Source: Odiellus spinosus
Taxonomy: Eukaryota; Arthropoda; Arachnida; Opiliones; Phalangiidae
Assembly: GCA_963920705.1 (NCBI GenBank)
Contig: OY987237.1
Coordinates: forward strand, 7,966,601 to 8,030,600
Length of the DNA stretch: 64,000 nucleotides
Reading direction: 5' to 3'
Made by a program: the position numbers and the translations under genes. The notes under the pieces were generated by a model that saw only the letters and a program-made list of their open reading frames with translations, was not told the origin of the DNA and searched no databases. Below, one piece after another: positions 1 to 11,493 of the stretch. Within the stretch, counting starts at the first letter, position 1, and each line of letters begins with the position of its first letter.

Positions 1-206
1 TTTTAAGAAAACATTTCATGGAAAGAGACCACAGTTTCAACTACAATTTCGCGTAAAGTCATCAGAGTTTTGAGCAAAGCCTTTAAGTTAAGACACTAAA
101 CTTTTGGAATGACGGAATGGCATATACCTTACAGACATGAAACAAAAGTTCAGGACCGATACCAAAAATCAAAGCTAATCGCCACAAATCATTCTTTTTT
201 TTTTAG

Positions 207-636
207 CACCAGTTAAGATGCACATAAACCAACTGAGTCCTTGCAAAAGACGAGATGTCGAAGCGGCCCTGAATGTTAACAGAGCTGATGGCAAAGATTG
301 GAGGGGTCTCGCCTTGCAATTAGGTGATTATTCTTTCTTAAAATCCAAAACGTGAACAACTCGGTTAAACACTTTTAATGTTAATAATCGTAACTAACAA
401 AACTATCCCTACAAAATTCAGGTTATCCGAAAACGGCATCGTTCGAAAATCGAGCCAACCAAAGCGGACAAGGGCCGGCGAGCTACTTATTGAGCGAATG
501 GTCCAAATTGGAAAAGTCAACCGTCGAAGTTTTAGCTTTAGGTCTAATGGAATTAGGTCGCGTTGACATTGTTTGGATTCTACAACCAACGTGTCAAAAA
601 ATGTTTCCTCCGTCCGGTGGAGGCGAAATGGTGTGA
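207..636 (+). CDS. DAPK1-like protein, C-terminal death-domain exons (partial)
   Basis: Two exons can be read, 207-323 and 422-636, joined in frame across a 98-base GT-AG intron and ending in TGA at 634-636. The 5' part of the gene lies outside the window. The roughly 110 visible residues form one death domain. It opens with a leucine-rich helix after LSPCKRRDVEAALN. It contains the conserved GKDWRGLALQLG helix and ends with a helix reading LLSEWSKLEKSTVEVLALG followed by MELGR. Tryptophan-rich DW and EW positions, plus STV followed by ELGR, resemble the C-terminal death domain of death-associated protein kinase 1, which regulates apoptosis and autophagy from the cytoskeleton. UNC5 netrin receptors and other death-domain proteins end similarly, so the family name is an inference; the death fold itself is well supported. 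A short tail ending in GGGEMV follows. The first visible exon has acceptor ttttttag and starts one base short of a codon. Confidence 0.6.
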
Positions 637-3135
637 GTGAATCTTACAACTATAAACTTAAACCATATGGACTAATATACTATTTCACGACGAAGTATTT
701 TTGAAATATAAAAATAACGATATTATATATAAATGAATTTAACGAGAACGCTGAAACAAGTGGTGCCACGAATGAAACTGCTATAAATAAACATTATTCT
801 CAAGGAGTTTAATTGGAAGAAAGCTCCTAAAAACACGAAAGTGTTTTTAAAAACAATTTTTTAGTGTTTTTTTTTCTATTTATTCAATTTTTTTAGTTCG
901 AATTTTGAAATTAACAAAGGGTTTCATATTGACTAACCCTTTGAAAATTAACATTTTCGAAAAAAAATATATATATTTCGCGAAAAATTATTCCCAATCC
1001 CATTTTTTTAACATAAAGATGTGCCTTGTTAATATGTGATATATTTTTAACTGTAAATAAGATGTAAATATATTAAAAGTATACACTTTTTCTAACCCAA
1101 TTTATATCCTAGTTTTGTGTCAGTTTTTTACCTGTTTGCTTATAAGGGTCATTCAAGGTTATATTCCCTTCAAAACTGAGTTCTTGAACTTTTAGTTTGG
1201 ACTATTCCTTGATATTTTGAGTGGGAAGATAGGGATGGAATTAAGGCTATATTGTCTTCGCTTCCAACTCCTTAATTTCTCCAAAGAGTGACGCTTTCGA
1301 TTTCACTATTTACACCGACTACGCCCGCTGGAGTGTCTCGAATCAGAATCTATCTGTACCTCTAAACCCAATGGCTCCTTTTCAACATGGTCAAATAATC
1401 ATTGTTGTTTAAGAGACAAACGTCATTGAAATAGTTTCTATAAACAGAATATAATTGTATTTGCGTTCCCAAATACCTTTCGTGCGCGTAGCCTACGTTC
1501 TAAATATCATTTCCTTAATGATCTTTCTCAAGTATCGATCGTACTTTCTCCCAGGAAGCCCATATAGACGTATTAACAATTACCAACACACTGACGTTGA
1601 ATTAATAATTATATAGGGTACCGCCTGAATCAAAATCTCTTTATATCAATCGACAAGTTCATTGCCAAGCAACGTAAAGTCCAGTCCCCCCAGACCTCGG
1701 AATAAAAAGGGCGGTCCTATCGGACTAAAACCACTCTCCTTGATTCGCGTTTTGCACAAACAAGACGGAAAAGTTTCGATTAATATACTAATTCCGAATC
1801 ACAATCGAACCCTAAAGGGTGTTGAAACAGTTCAGGCTAAGCGAGCCATAACTAAGAACTGGCCATCCACATTTCTGACCCAATGAGTACTGTTAAAGTT
1901 TACTTTACTTTGACGCTACCATGACGCAAACCTTAAAGCTATGTTCACGTTAGACAGTCTATCATGAGGGTAGATTGACTCAGAAAAAAATAAATCTTTA
2001 GGCGAATATTTTCAGCTTAAAATAATTATTACAAAAGGTCAACTAGAGATTTCCGTGAACTGTACCGAAATGTTTTATTTCCGTGATATTTTGGGCCCCA
2101 TTCCAAATTCCCTGACTTTTCTAGCTGTTAGAGCTTACAGACGGTTTTTGAAAGGTTAAATTGTGAACTCTAAATTAAAGTGTGAACACAGCTTTAATGG
2201 GCTGATGGAGTATTTATTTTTGAACTTTTGTCTTCAAACAAGGGGTTATTGGTCTGTAATAGTGATCGATACCAAAAACAAATTTATGACATCCGAGAAT
2301 GTTTCCAGAAAGATGGAAATGACAATGAATTCTCTATTTTTTAAAAGAAAAATATTGATTTTTTTTTTTTCTGATAACCCCACACTGTTCAAGTACGTGT
2401 TCTTGAAAGTCAAATCTTACGCGCATCAACCTAGGGTGCAACCTAGTGAGTATACAAGGACTCTTTTATTATTTTTGTCCAAAAGCAATTTGATCACGGT
2501 CCCGAATGACTTCCAAAATTGTTGAGAATAAACCACCGATGGTCTTGAATCAAAAGAAAGGCCAAAAGGGGGTGGTTTAATTATTAACACTTTTGGTACC
2601 TTTCCTTGGTTTCTACTTTAAGAGCGATAAAAGCTCTTACCAAGTAATTGCAACATTCTCAACAACCCCAATTAATATAAGAGCCACGCCGTAAATTAGT
2701 TAGGGTGTAACTAAAATAAAACTAATAACGTAAAAAGTCCATCCAAGGAGCGGGGTTTCCTCATCGATCCGTAGTTTTGGAAGAAAAGAACGAGGTCGGG
2801 GCGCCCCCTACACGCGCTAGAACCGGCCACCGTAATCGGCTTCCAAGGAACATTGGCGCTAATAAGATCTCGCGTGGATAGTGGAATAATAATAGGAGCG
2901 GAACAAACCCCCTACCATGAAGGAAAACAAACCTAACGAGAAGTTAAACAAAGCTCGCGGTTTCGAGTAGCCCCGGACATTGTCCTTCCCCTTCCCCATA
3001 AGCAACGAAAAATCCCTTAAAATACCCTAGAGAAAAGCGAACCTTAAGCTAGATTACAATCAATTCCAATGCAACTAATCGAGGTCCGTTTTTATAACGC
3101 CACTGCCGTCGTTTTCTCAGAGTCGTCCCCCGTCA
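637..3135. other. Intergenic region between the death-domain gene and the PPxY gene
   Basis: No convincing gene is seen here. The first part is AT-rich with poly-A and poly-T runs and would hold the 3' UTR of the upstream gene; an AATAAA-like string occurs near 785. Small open frames at 1662-1886 and 2163-2525 show no family resemblance. From about 2740 to 3130 the sequence becomes clearly richer in G and C and contains several CG dinucleotides. That fits a promoter or 5' UTR for the gene starting at 3136, but no core element is certain. Confidence 0.4.
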
Positions 3136-6002
3136 ATGCCTCTTGCCTGCAGATTCTCGGCGCTTTACCCAGCTGCCTTTTTGTGGCCTTTGGTCGTTCG
3201 CGATAGACCGTTCCAATCTCCCGGTATATGCCTTTTCTGCATAGGAGCCTTACTAAGTCGTAAGTAGGCCAATGATTTATAAATGATTAATAAATTACGA
3301 TTTACCAAAATTCGTTCCCCTAGTTACGATGTATATAACGCGTAATCGATATTACAGTCTTATGAATAAATTACAAAGCCTAGTACAAACAAAAATCTGA
3401 TTCGTGGGGGAGTTTCATATCATAGATCTAATCAATATATATTGATTATACATATATTAATGAGGACAACTGGACGGTGTTGTTAGAAGTTCATAATCAT
3501 GACTAAAATTAAGGGAAATATAATCGAGGAATATTTGACCATATATAAGACCAAGAGTCTATAGATTAATTTTATAATAATGGTCTTGTTAGGATCATCG
3601 GTCATCCTGGAAACTAAACTTTACCAATTTCAAGTATCCAGCGTAGAATTTCGGCTTTTTTTTATTATCTCGGACATAGGTCTTATAGGGACCATTTAAC
3701 CATCATGCATGGTAGTAATAAGTGTCAAAATGTTCACAGATTACTTAATTCGAGCCTAGACATACTTATATTGGTCGACTTTTAAATGATCGACAAAGTT
3801 TATTTTTGCCCACTTGATCAGCTTTCAAATAATCGACAATTAGTTTTTTAACTAAATCCACTTCTAGAACATAAGTTACAACTATAAAAACTAATCAATT
3901 CTTAGCGACTGTTGCGCAGATCGTTCTCTGCGATAAGGAACCAGTGGTGCAGTACTTAAGTTGCCATTATACCTGCGCTAATTATAAGAAACAAAAAATA
4001 ATATGCGAACCTGGTAAGTTTCCCAGGTTGCGTTCCGTGTCCATCCTCAAAAGGTTTTAGTCCGTAATGCTTCGGCGACAAATATTTTCTCACACCAGAC
4101 GGACAAAGCCCAATAATATGTCAGAACGACACGGTTTGCTCGGAGTCCAAATGTAGACCGGTAAAATGCGAAGATGGTTCCAGTCCATCGTGCGATTCCG
4201 CGGATATACCATTATGCGTGGGTAAGTAAGCTGTTCTAACTCAAGTTTATAGTATTCGATGATAATGATTTGTAAATCGTAGGAAATACGGATGACCAAT
4301 TCAAACGCAAGCACGTCTTCTTCACAAGTAAAAGTCTCGTTTCGCTAACTCGTACAAACCTTAAAACAAGTAATTCTATTCATTCGCAGAAGGACCCAGG
4401 AAATACGGCTTTGAATTCCGTTTCGAAAGAATTCGCTCATTCTTAATCGGTGCTGCGGTATTGCTCGCCATACCGGTATTTCTTTTCTTTGTTCATTGGT
4501 TCATCCACAGGTAGCTCCGCCCGAAATTGATATCAACATTGTCGAGGATCGTAAGGTCAAACTGATACTTTTAATTTTCAGCGACCATCCGTTAACTCGA
4601 TACGTCCTAAGATACAACGAAGAACGTCGTCGGTTGGCTTTAAGTAGGGAAACCGGATACCACGCCACTAGCAGGGCCAGTTCGAACGATATCAGGGACT
4701 CTTTCACGAGGACAGCGTACCACGATGATTGCTATCCGTGTGACCACGAAAGACACGGTCATACTGTAAGGCATAATAGGTCGCAGTCCGAAAGGAGGAA
4801 TAGTTCCAGGTGAGCAAGTTCATTAACGCCCGTGATAAAATTGGACCAAGGCTTAGGTTTAGTGTCACGAACGTTTGATATCGCGACTGACTTTATCCAA
4901 ACTTATGACAGATCGCACGGTGGTCACGGTGGTCACAGGAATCACAGCTCAGCTTCTAGTTTGTCCCGAAACAGCAACGGAAATTCGCCGTCGAATAACA
5001 ATCGCCACCATCATAGAACTCGTTCAACGCATTCGTGTCGCCATTATCGTCGTTCGCCGGAAAACGTGGCTCGTAATCTTGGCAGAGAAAACGAGGCTTA
5101 TTCGGCGTCCAATCCGTCAGTGAACCATAACGAGAGAAACGGGCGCAGTTGGACGTTGCAAGTTCCGGCGGATGACGCGTCCGACCGGCGACACAGTAGC
5201 CCCCGATTAGAGGGGCATAGGGTGCATTGGTACGCGGCCAACAACGACCCGTTTACCACGCTCATTTTGGACAGCGACGAGAGGCTGAACAACAACGGGA
5301 TAACAACATACGGTACTATTTCACCCAACAGGCGGAATTTGACCCGAATTACAAACAACCCTTTACACGTGCCTTCTGATATTAGAGTAGATTTGCCGCC
5401 CAGTTACAGCGAAACTATGGGGGTGCGATTCTTAAAGGAGAAACTGAAATATCACATTCATTTTGTTCGATTCCTTATAATTACATACAAATTTCCATCC
5501 CCCACCCCATTCACCAATGCGAAATTATTCCTTTCGCGTGCATATAAGGTTAGCGTTTCGAACGCGCGCATGCGCACATTGGAATACTAAAATCGTATAG
5601 CTAGATGCTTGAAAATGTGACCTTTAATGCCTTCAATTGTATAAAACAAGTTTCACCCATTCAAAACAAACCATAAGCCTATTAATTCTTCATATTAATA
5701 ATAGGCTTATGATCAAACCTTGATACCTTTTAAAGCAATGATAAGATTTTTTTAACTAGGGGTACGGTCATGTTTAGGAAACCGGCATATAACCTTCTCT
5801 TTGAAATTTAAGTGAAAACCAAATTTTGAAATACATTTTCAAATGGTATAAAAACGGGAGTCGAATATATAATTGATATTTCTGTTTCACTTAGTAATTT
5901 AAAACTACATACCAAGGCTTAATGTGAACTCCACACTTTCAGATGGACGAACCTCCACCAACTTACTGCGAAGTAATGGCGAATATTCCTCACCGCCTGT
6001 AA
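3136..6002 (+). CDS. Unrecognised cysteine-rich type I membrane protein with two PPxY motifs
   Basis: The proposed exons are 3136-3259, 3906-4013, 4099-4221, 4390-4510, 4582-4809, 4912-5422 and 5943-6002, totalling 424 codons plus stop, all in frame. Exon 1 begins MPLACRFSALYPAAFLW and exon 2 enters through a hydrophobic stretch, so a signal peptide is likely. Exons 2 and 3 encode a short ectodomain with about ten cysteines (for example CHYTC, CQNDTVC, CRPVKCEDG). Exon 4 holds one transmembrane helix, SFLIGAAVLLAIPVFLFFVH, flanked inside by arginines. The cytoplasmic part is long, rich in His, Arg, Ser and Asn, and ends with LPPSYSETM and PPPTYCEVM. These are two PPxY motifs of the kind bound by WW domains of Nedd4-family ubiquitin ligases. 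I do not recognise the family; an adaptor or trafficking role is inference only. The start is the least certain part: the hydrophobic segment could also belong to a later start. The last two splice sites are strong. Confidence 0.6.
5672..5711. repeat. Short perfect inverted repeat in the last intron of the PPxY gene
   Basis: Positions 5672-5684 (cataagcctatta) and 5699-5711 are exact reverse complements of 13 bases with a 14-base spacer. It lies in the intron between the last two exons of the PPxY gene and could be the remnant of a small inverted-repeat element or a hairpin in the transcript. No function is evident. Confidence 0.6.
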
Positions 6003-7769
6003 AATATTTTAAGAAAAACAACGGATTTAGAAAAATGCAATATTAGCTTAAAAAATATAGTATTTCATTTATATAATATTTAGTGTGTAAAGAAATTTTT
6101 GCTAAATCTTACGCTTTTAACGCTTCTCACGTTTTTCAGCCTTAAGACAAATACTATATAAGAAAGCCTTGTTTTCACTACAGTTGACCATCCATGCTAA
6201 CTTTTGAAAAGCTTTTTACAAAACGAAAACAACGAGGGCTTAACTCTTTTCTCGGTATATCGCTAGAAAACAGGCTAGTGGTGCGCCATTTCAATATTTT
6301 TATAGGTGTCTAAAACGAACGAGTTTCAATGCTAAGCCTAACTAGGTCTAAAACGTATTTTTTAGGATCGAGACCTATTTTTAAGGTCAAATTTATTTCT
6401 TCTTGAAAACACTCATTGAACTTGATAAAGAATAGCCTCCTTTTCGAAAATTTTAAAATAAGTAGGCAATAAATAGGTTTTCATTAAAACATTTACGAAG
6501 CTCTAGGTTTAGAAAGAATTAGATTTATTCAAGATTTACTTAAATTTGTATATACCTCAAATTTTTAAGAAAGTTTTAGGAGATACTGAAATTATCAGGG
6601 ATGCGTTAGTTACCATATTAATGAACGAGTCACGGACTTCACTGCGATGGCATTTCATTAATAAAAGCGTGAGAAAAATATTGGGTGGGTCTACATTTAG
6701 CTCACCCCTTATTAACAGCTCGTTAGATTGCGGTCTCTACCTCGTGGAAGTTAAGAGAAACACGGTAAAATGCCTGCCGATATACACGAGAACACTTTCG
6801 GCTCCTTATTGATGGATGGTAATTGCTATATTATTGCCTTGGCAATGGCGATGTTAATTTTATATCCAATTCTCTCTAACGCTTGTACAAGGGACGCTAT
6901 TTTCCATTCGTTGCCAACACCCCTGATTAGATGGTTACTCAGCGTTCCTCGAAATTAACTATCCTTTTTGAGGGGGTTTAAATTTTACACGAGACGGTAG
7001 ACACCAACCCCCCCCCCCCCCAAAGCCTTTAAAGAGCAAATGCCTATCCAGAAATTTGGTCTAGATCATAACTTCCACTAATGCACCCCTGAAATTATAT
7101 AAAAGTGATTGGCTATTAAAAGAATATGATAAGAAATTACATTATATGAATGCCCAAGTCAACTGAAAGCTATCTATTGAGGAACGTGTTTAGAAAATAG
7201 GCTTTAAAAGCCAATCAGAGGCTTCAATTTGTGACTTAAAAACGTACGCGGTCGTCTCAAGCTCATTGATTGTTGATTAGGCTGTATGAAGAGATGGGCA
7301 TTACTAGTATAATTTTCTATCATATTCTTACTATTATACAGAATAGATCTAACAAATGCGTGAGATTAGGAACCTTCATCTACATATATGAATTATTTCT
7401 CAAAAGGTGTTGTTGGTGTAGCCAATCGTTTTGGTCTATAACCATGAATTTATAATCAAATTTTTAGTTTAACTCCTCTGGTTGCTCACATTTGTATATG
7501 AAATATATATATATATATATAAAACCAAAGCTATGTATTGTATTTGATGTCTTATTAATTGTAAAAATACTTAGAGAAAAACCATTATAATTTAATTTTC
7601 TTAAAAAAGGAGCTTGAAGTAATGAAGCAAGTTGCTTTAATTTAATAGTCTTAGTTAATTTTAACAAGTCGCTTTATGGCCTAAAATTACATTTAATACT
7701 TATAACTTGATAAAACATGACAGACTTATTCCTCTCTTTAAGTTCTATACAAAATTATATTTTTTTCAC
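6003..7769. other. Gene-poor AT-rich region
   Basis: I see no gene here. It should contain the 3' UTR of the PPxY gene at its left end. A run of 14 C residues lies at about 7008-7021 and an AT dinucleotide run at about 7507-7520. Two overlapping open frames at 6546-6812 and 6770-6958 have no recognisable domain and no supporting splice structure. Confidence 0.4.
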
Positions 7770-7970
7770 TTAAAGCAACTGGCGGCTCTGGAGGAGCCCC
7801 TGTGAAAGTCTCTTCCCTGATGCACGCCAAATATGCCTTACCAAAGGCAGGAGCCAATGGGACCCACATACACTTATAAATCCCTCCCTCCTGCCTTTGG
7901 TAAGGTAAATTAGTTGTGTAGCAGAAAAGCAGGAATTTAGGAGAAACTCTAGAGACGCCAGTTGCTTTAA
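7770..7970. mobile_element. TTAA-flanked MITE with nested palindrome
   Basis: A 193-base element (7774-7966) sits between two TTAA tetranucleotides (7770-7773 and 7967-7970). Its ends are terminal inverted repeats: AGCAACTGGCG at the left matches CGCCAGTTGCT at the right, with imperfect pairing continuing through a further CTCT-GAG segment. Inside, a second perfect 18-base inverted repeat pairs 7836-7853 with 7888-7905. TTAA target duplication is the hallmark of piggyBac-type transposition, so this looks like a non-autonomous element of that class. It has no coding capacity. Its termini differ from the AGGG-ended family elsewhere in the window. Confidence 0.8.
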
Positions 7971-9755
7971 AGATAAAGAAGTTTAGTTTTGTGAATTAAC
8001 TTTCATATCTTTCAAAATGGAGTCCAAAACTCGCGCTTCTATTCTAGTGTTCAAGAGGAGTTTGCATAGACTATTTTTTCCCCAATGAAGTTTAACATTA
8101 TAATTTTGCTAACGTTGAGTGTAAAATTAAGCGTTTTCGACCGACAGACAGACGTACATCGAAAATTGTATATTTTGATGTATAGGAGGATGGTTAACTT
8201 CCATAAGAATAAATTGTGAAATAAAAGCAACTTATTTCATCACTTCATGCTACCTTGAAGTTGGATATATAAGATCCAGCTTTAACGTTTAAATGTGTAC
8301 TAATTGTGTGTTAATTAGTTTGGTTTCATTAATAATTTGAGTCTTCCAAATTATTTTCAAAAGAAAAATTTGGCTTTGTATAACGAAACGTTAAACAAAA
8401 TAAATATCATTTTCATAACAAAATCGTTTATCATACTTTTAATTTTACTCCACACTTTCCAATTTAAGAGGAATGCGTTCTACTACTAAAATCCTCCTTA
8501 GGAGTGATTTTGAAAAGCCATGTTACAACTGGAAAGAAGGATATAAGCGCATCTCTACACACAGAAATGGAGAAACTTCTGGTACTGATTGTAATAATTT
8601 GCTAACCGGAGACTCTCGCGTACTAATTTTTGGGAGCAACATCTTTTTAAAGCTTCTTGAGGGAGAGCTTATACTCCTGCACCTTTATTTTATACGCAAG
8701 GCTCTGAAATCGAGGCAAGTTACCTTAAGAAACAAGACGTCGTGCGCGCTAACGGAAAATTTTTCGCTTTTTGCCTATAACTCTAATGAAAGGCGGGGTT
8801 GACAATCTGCGAGGGCGTTTCCCTCCCACAACTCCCCACATGTCAGTATGGTCTTGTAACTTTCTATGAAGACCTTACCTAAAGCGGGGTGAAATGGCCA
8901 TGTATTCCCAACTTGTATTAATTAAATGACAATTTTTTAACGATAGTAGTGCGATGAAGTATTCATTACATTGGGACATTGCTCAAAATTTCTCTTAGGG
9001 ATTTTTGAAATAGACAAATCTAAATTAGAAATTAGTTTTCACAGAATCGCTTATGGAAATGAACCCTTAATGACTCTGAGCAAAATTATTACCCAGAGCC
9101 ATTTTATTGCCAACTGAAATTTACAAGATAAACCATTATCTCGACTGCCACGCAAAATAATATTAAAAAAAAAGTGCTTTCGTTAGAAGTCACATTACAA
9201 AAAATTTAATTCATTAGATTGGACTGTTATACACAAGATATAAAAAAGCACCGCCACCTTCCAAATATTTGATGCAACTCTGGTGAATAAGAGACGAGGA
9301 GGGAGGAAGGAAGCACATTCGCTAACCCTTCCCCGCTAAACGTCAATTTTGAACGGTTTTTTAAAATAGAGGAAAAACTAATGAAATTAAGAGCTAATCT
9401 AAACACAAAAATATACAAAGAATGAACAACGCAGTTTCTTCGTGTTGGGCGATACATCGTTAAATAAAATGTACATGTTCTCATTATTTCTCAAAAAGTT
9501 CTAATATTAATAATTATTAGTCTAACGCCTAACGGACTTTGTTAGTGCGCGTCTCTGGGGATAATTTTGTTTCGGAGAGGAAAAAGTTACGGAATAAATT
9601 TTTGGACAAAAAATAAAAGCAATATTTTTCTTTGTTATTTAAATTCTGTAGTATTCGGTTTGACTTTAAACTATGTTCTTTATATCTCGGCTTTTCGTCT
9701 TGCGTTTTAGAAATGTTCTATTTTTTTCACATCGTTTTTATGGTTTTTAAATTAT
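7971..9755. other. Gene-poor region upstream of the eIF1 3' end
   Basis: No supported gene. One open frame of 109 codons at 8473-8802 on the plus strand has no recognisable domain, no good start context and no conserved splice partners, and its composition is like the surrounding AT-rich DNA. The right end should contain the 3' UTR of the eIF1 gene on the minus strand. Confidence 0.4.
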
Positions 9756-10490
9756 TTAAAAACCGTGCACCTTTAGTTGCTCAGGTTTTGCTATTTGGAT
9801 TTTAACCAAAAATTGGCAGATGTTATTTCTTTGATCTCCTTGTAACTGGATTACTTCCCCGTATTCTGGATGTTCAACCACTGTGCCATTGCAAGCAAAT
9901 TCCTGTCCAAAAACATTTTTAAAAACTTTGTTAGGTTTTTAATTATAAAAATACCTTTTTGCAGGCTTTGACAATTTTCTTCTTATCGTAATCGTCAGAA
10001 ATTCCCTGCACTGTGGTGAGGGTTTTACGCCCGTTTCGTTGTTGAATTCTAACGTGAATCAGACCGTCCTGAACACCCTGCTCATCGCCCCTGATAGCAT
10101 CAGCAAAGGGGTCTGAAATTTATTTAAAATTCATTAAAAAGCCAAACTAAAAGCTCTGGAAAAAGAAAATGCCTATTGCTTCATTTCAACATTTGACAAT
10201 AACTACACCCATTTTGTATTTTTAATAAAATAGGACTAAGAAGTACGTGTTTATATAAAACATTACACTATAATTTTTAAATTATCTCAACGCCCGAGGT
10301 ATTTTAGATTCAATCTTTGACTTAAAACGGGCACAGATAATTGTAATTTGGTGACGCAATTGTTTGGCCAAGCCGCCAAGGGTATAAACTAAGCCTAATT
10401 TTGTTGAAGGTAAGCATAGGCTTAGCATTAATATAAAAGAAAAGGTTTAAAACTTACCAAAAGTCTTCAAATTTTGGATACTGGTAGACA
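9756..10490 (-). CDS. eIF1: Eukaryotic translation initiation factor 1 (eIF1/SUI1)
   Basis: The exons on the minus strand are 10457-10490, 9955-10112 and 9756-9902, giving 112 residues, the usual length for this family. The protein starts MSTSIQNLKTFDPFADA. It contains the SUI1 core with GDEQ, IHVRIQQRNGRKTLTTVQG, the KKIVKACKKEFACNG segment and HPEYGEVIQLQGDQR, and ends EQLKVHGF. eIF1 binds the 40S ribosomal subunit near the P site and enforces accurate AUG selection during scanning. The basic RNGRKT loop and the FACNG turn, known contacts with 18S rRNA, are intact. It is divergent from ANKIB1, whose start is about 1 kb away. Splice sites are canonical. Confidence 0.97.
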
Positions 10491-11493
10491 TACAGCAAAA
10501 TTCCTCGTTCCTTATAAATAAAAAAGGCTTCAAACTTGAAGCGGGGTCCACAAAATTTAAAATTACTTATAAAAGACCGAAACTACGCAGCAAACGTTCA
10601 CACGAAACAGCGACAAGGATTGAAAAGAGTCTTTTTTTTATAACGAATGACGTCACAAACAAGATTCGAGGAATTGGGCGGAAATGAAGATAACTATAAA
10701 CCACCGCATTTTTGGGAAATAATAACGGAAAACCGCCCAAATTCTTTAAAAAATGATAAAAAATATCGAATTAGGCTGCATTAATAACTGTAAGCCGATT
10801 TTAATTAAAAAAAATATATATAAATTCCAAAAATAATAGGATTACTATGATTAAAATAATGTTTATCAAAATGCAAAAAAATTAGAGTTGTTGAACCGCG
10901 GCTCAGGCGGTTTTAAGATAACAGGTGCAATCAAATAAAATATTGGACGATTCCAAATATTTTGAAAACAAAGGGGTGACAAAGCCATAAAAACACTTTA
11001 TTAAAGGTTTCGTTCGCGCAAATATTTATTTACGTCATTGCTAATTATCTTAATTAAATTTAATTAGGAGAAAGAGCTACGGGAAATTATTTTCTTGGAA
11101 TTTCGAATTAAAATGTCGGGTGATTTAATTAGATCAAAAGAGAGGACTATTTATTATTAATTATTTTTGACAGCTGCAGTTTCATTTTGATATAAGCAAT
11201 AATTTTTTCCAAAATATTTTTTGGAATTTGTGAAGTATGAAATCTGAAACATGGTCGAGTTCAAAATACCTCGCAACGATAAGATAAAGATAGCGAAAAT
11301 ACTTAAGAGTATCATAAAAAAATAAAAATAAACCTTAAATTATGCTTTTCCCGCGGTGTCAAATCCGTGGTTCAAACAAAAACAACTGGATGAGTAAAAA
11401 CAAAGGAGAAGATAATATATGGCAGTGCGAGACAAAGGAAGATTGATATTAAATTATTAGCCAATTAAATCGTATACTTAGATATATTTAAAA
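10491..11493. promoter_or_regulatory. Divergent intergenic region between eIF1 and ANKIB1
   Basis: This 1-kb gap separates two start codons on opposite strands, so it must hold both promoters and 5' UTRs. The DNA next to eIF1 (about 10570-10620) is locally less AT-rich. I see no TATA box or other core element that I would commit to. The rest is AT-rich without coding potential. Confidence 0.4.

Noticed and set aside
6546-6958. Two overlapping open frames in a gene-poor region
   Set aside because: Different frames, no family resemblance and no supported splice junction between them.
7008-7021. Run of C residues
   Set aside because: Simple homopolymer; no function or element boundary can be argued.
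8473-8802. 109-codon open frame on the plus strand
   Set aside because: No recognisable domain, no splice partners, AT-rich composition like the surroundings.
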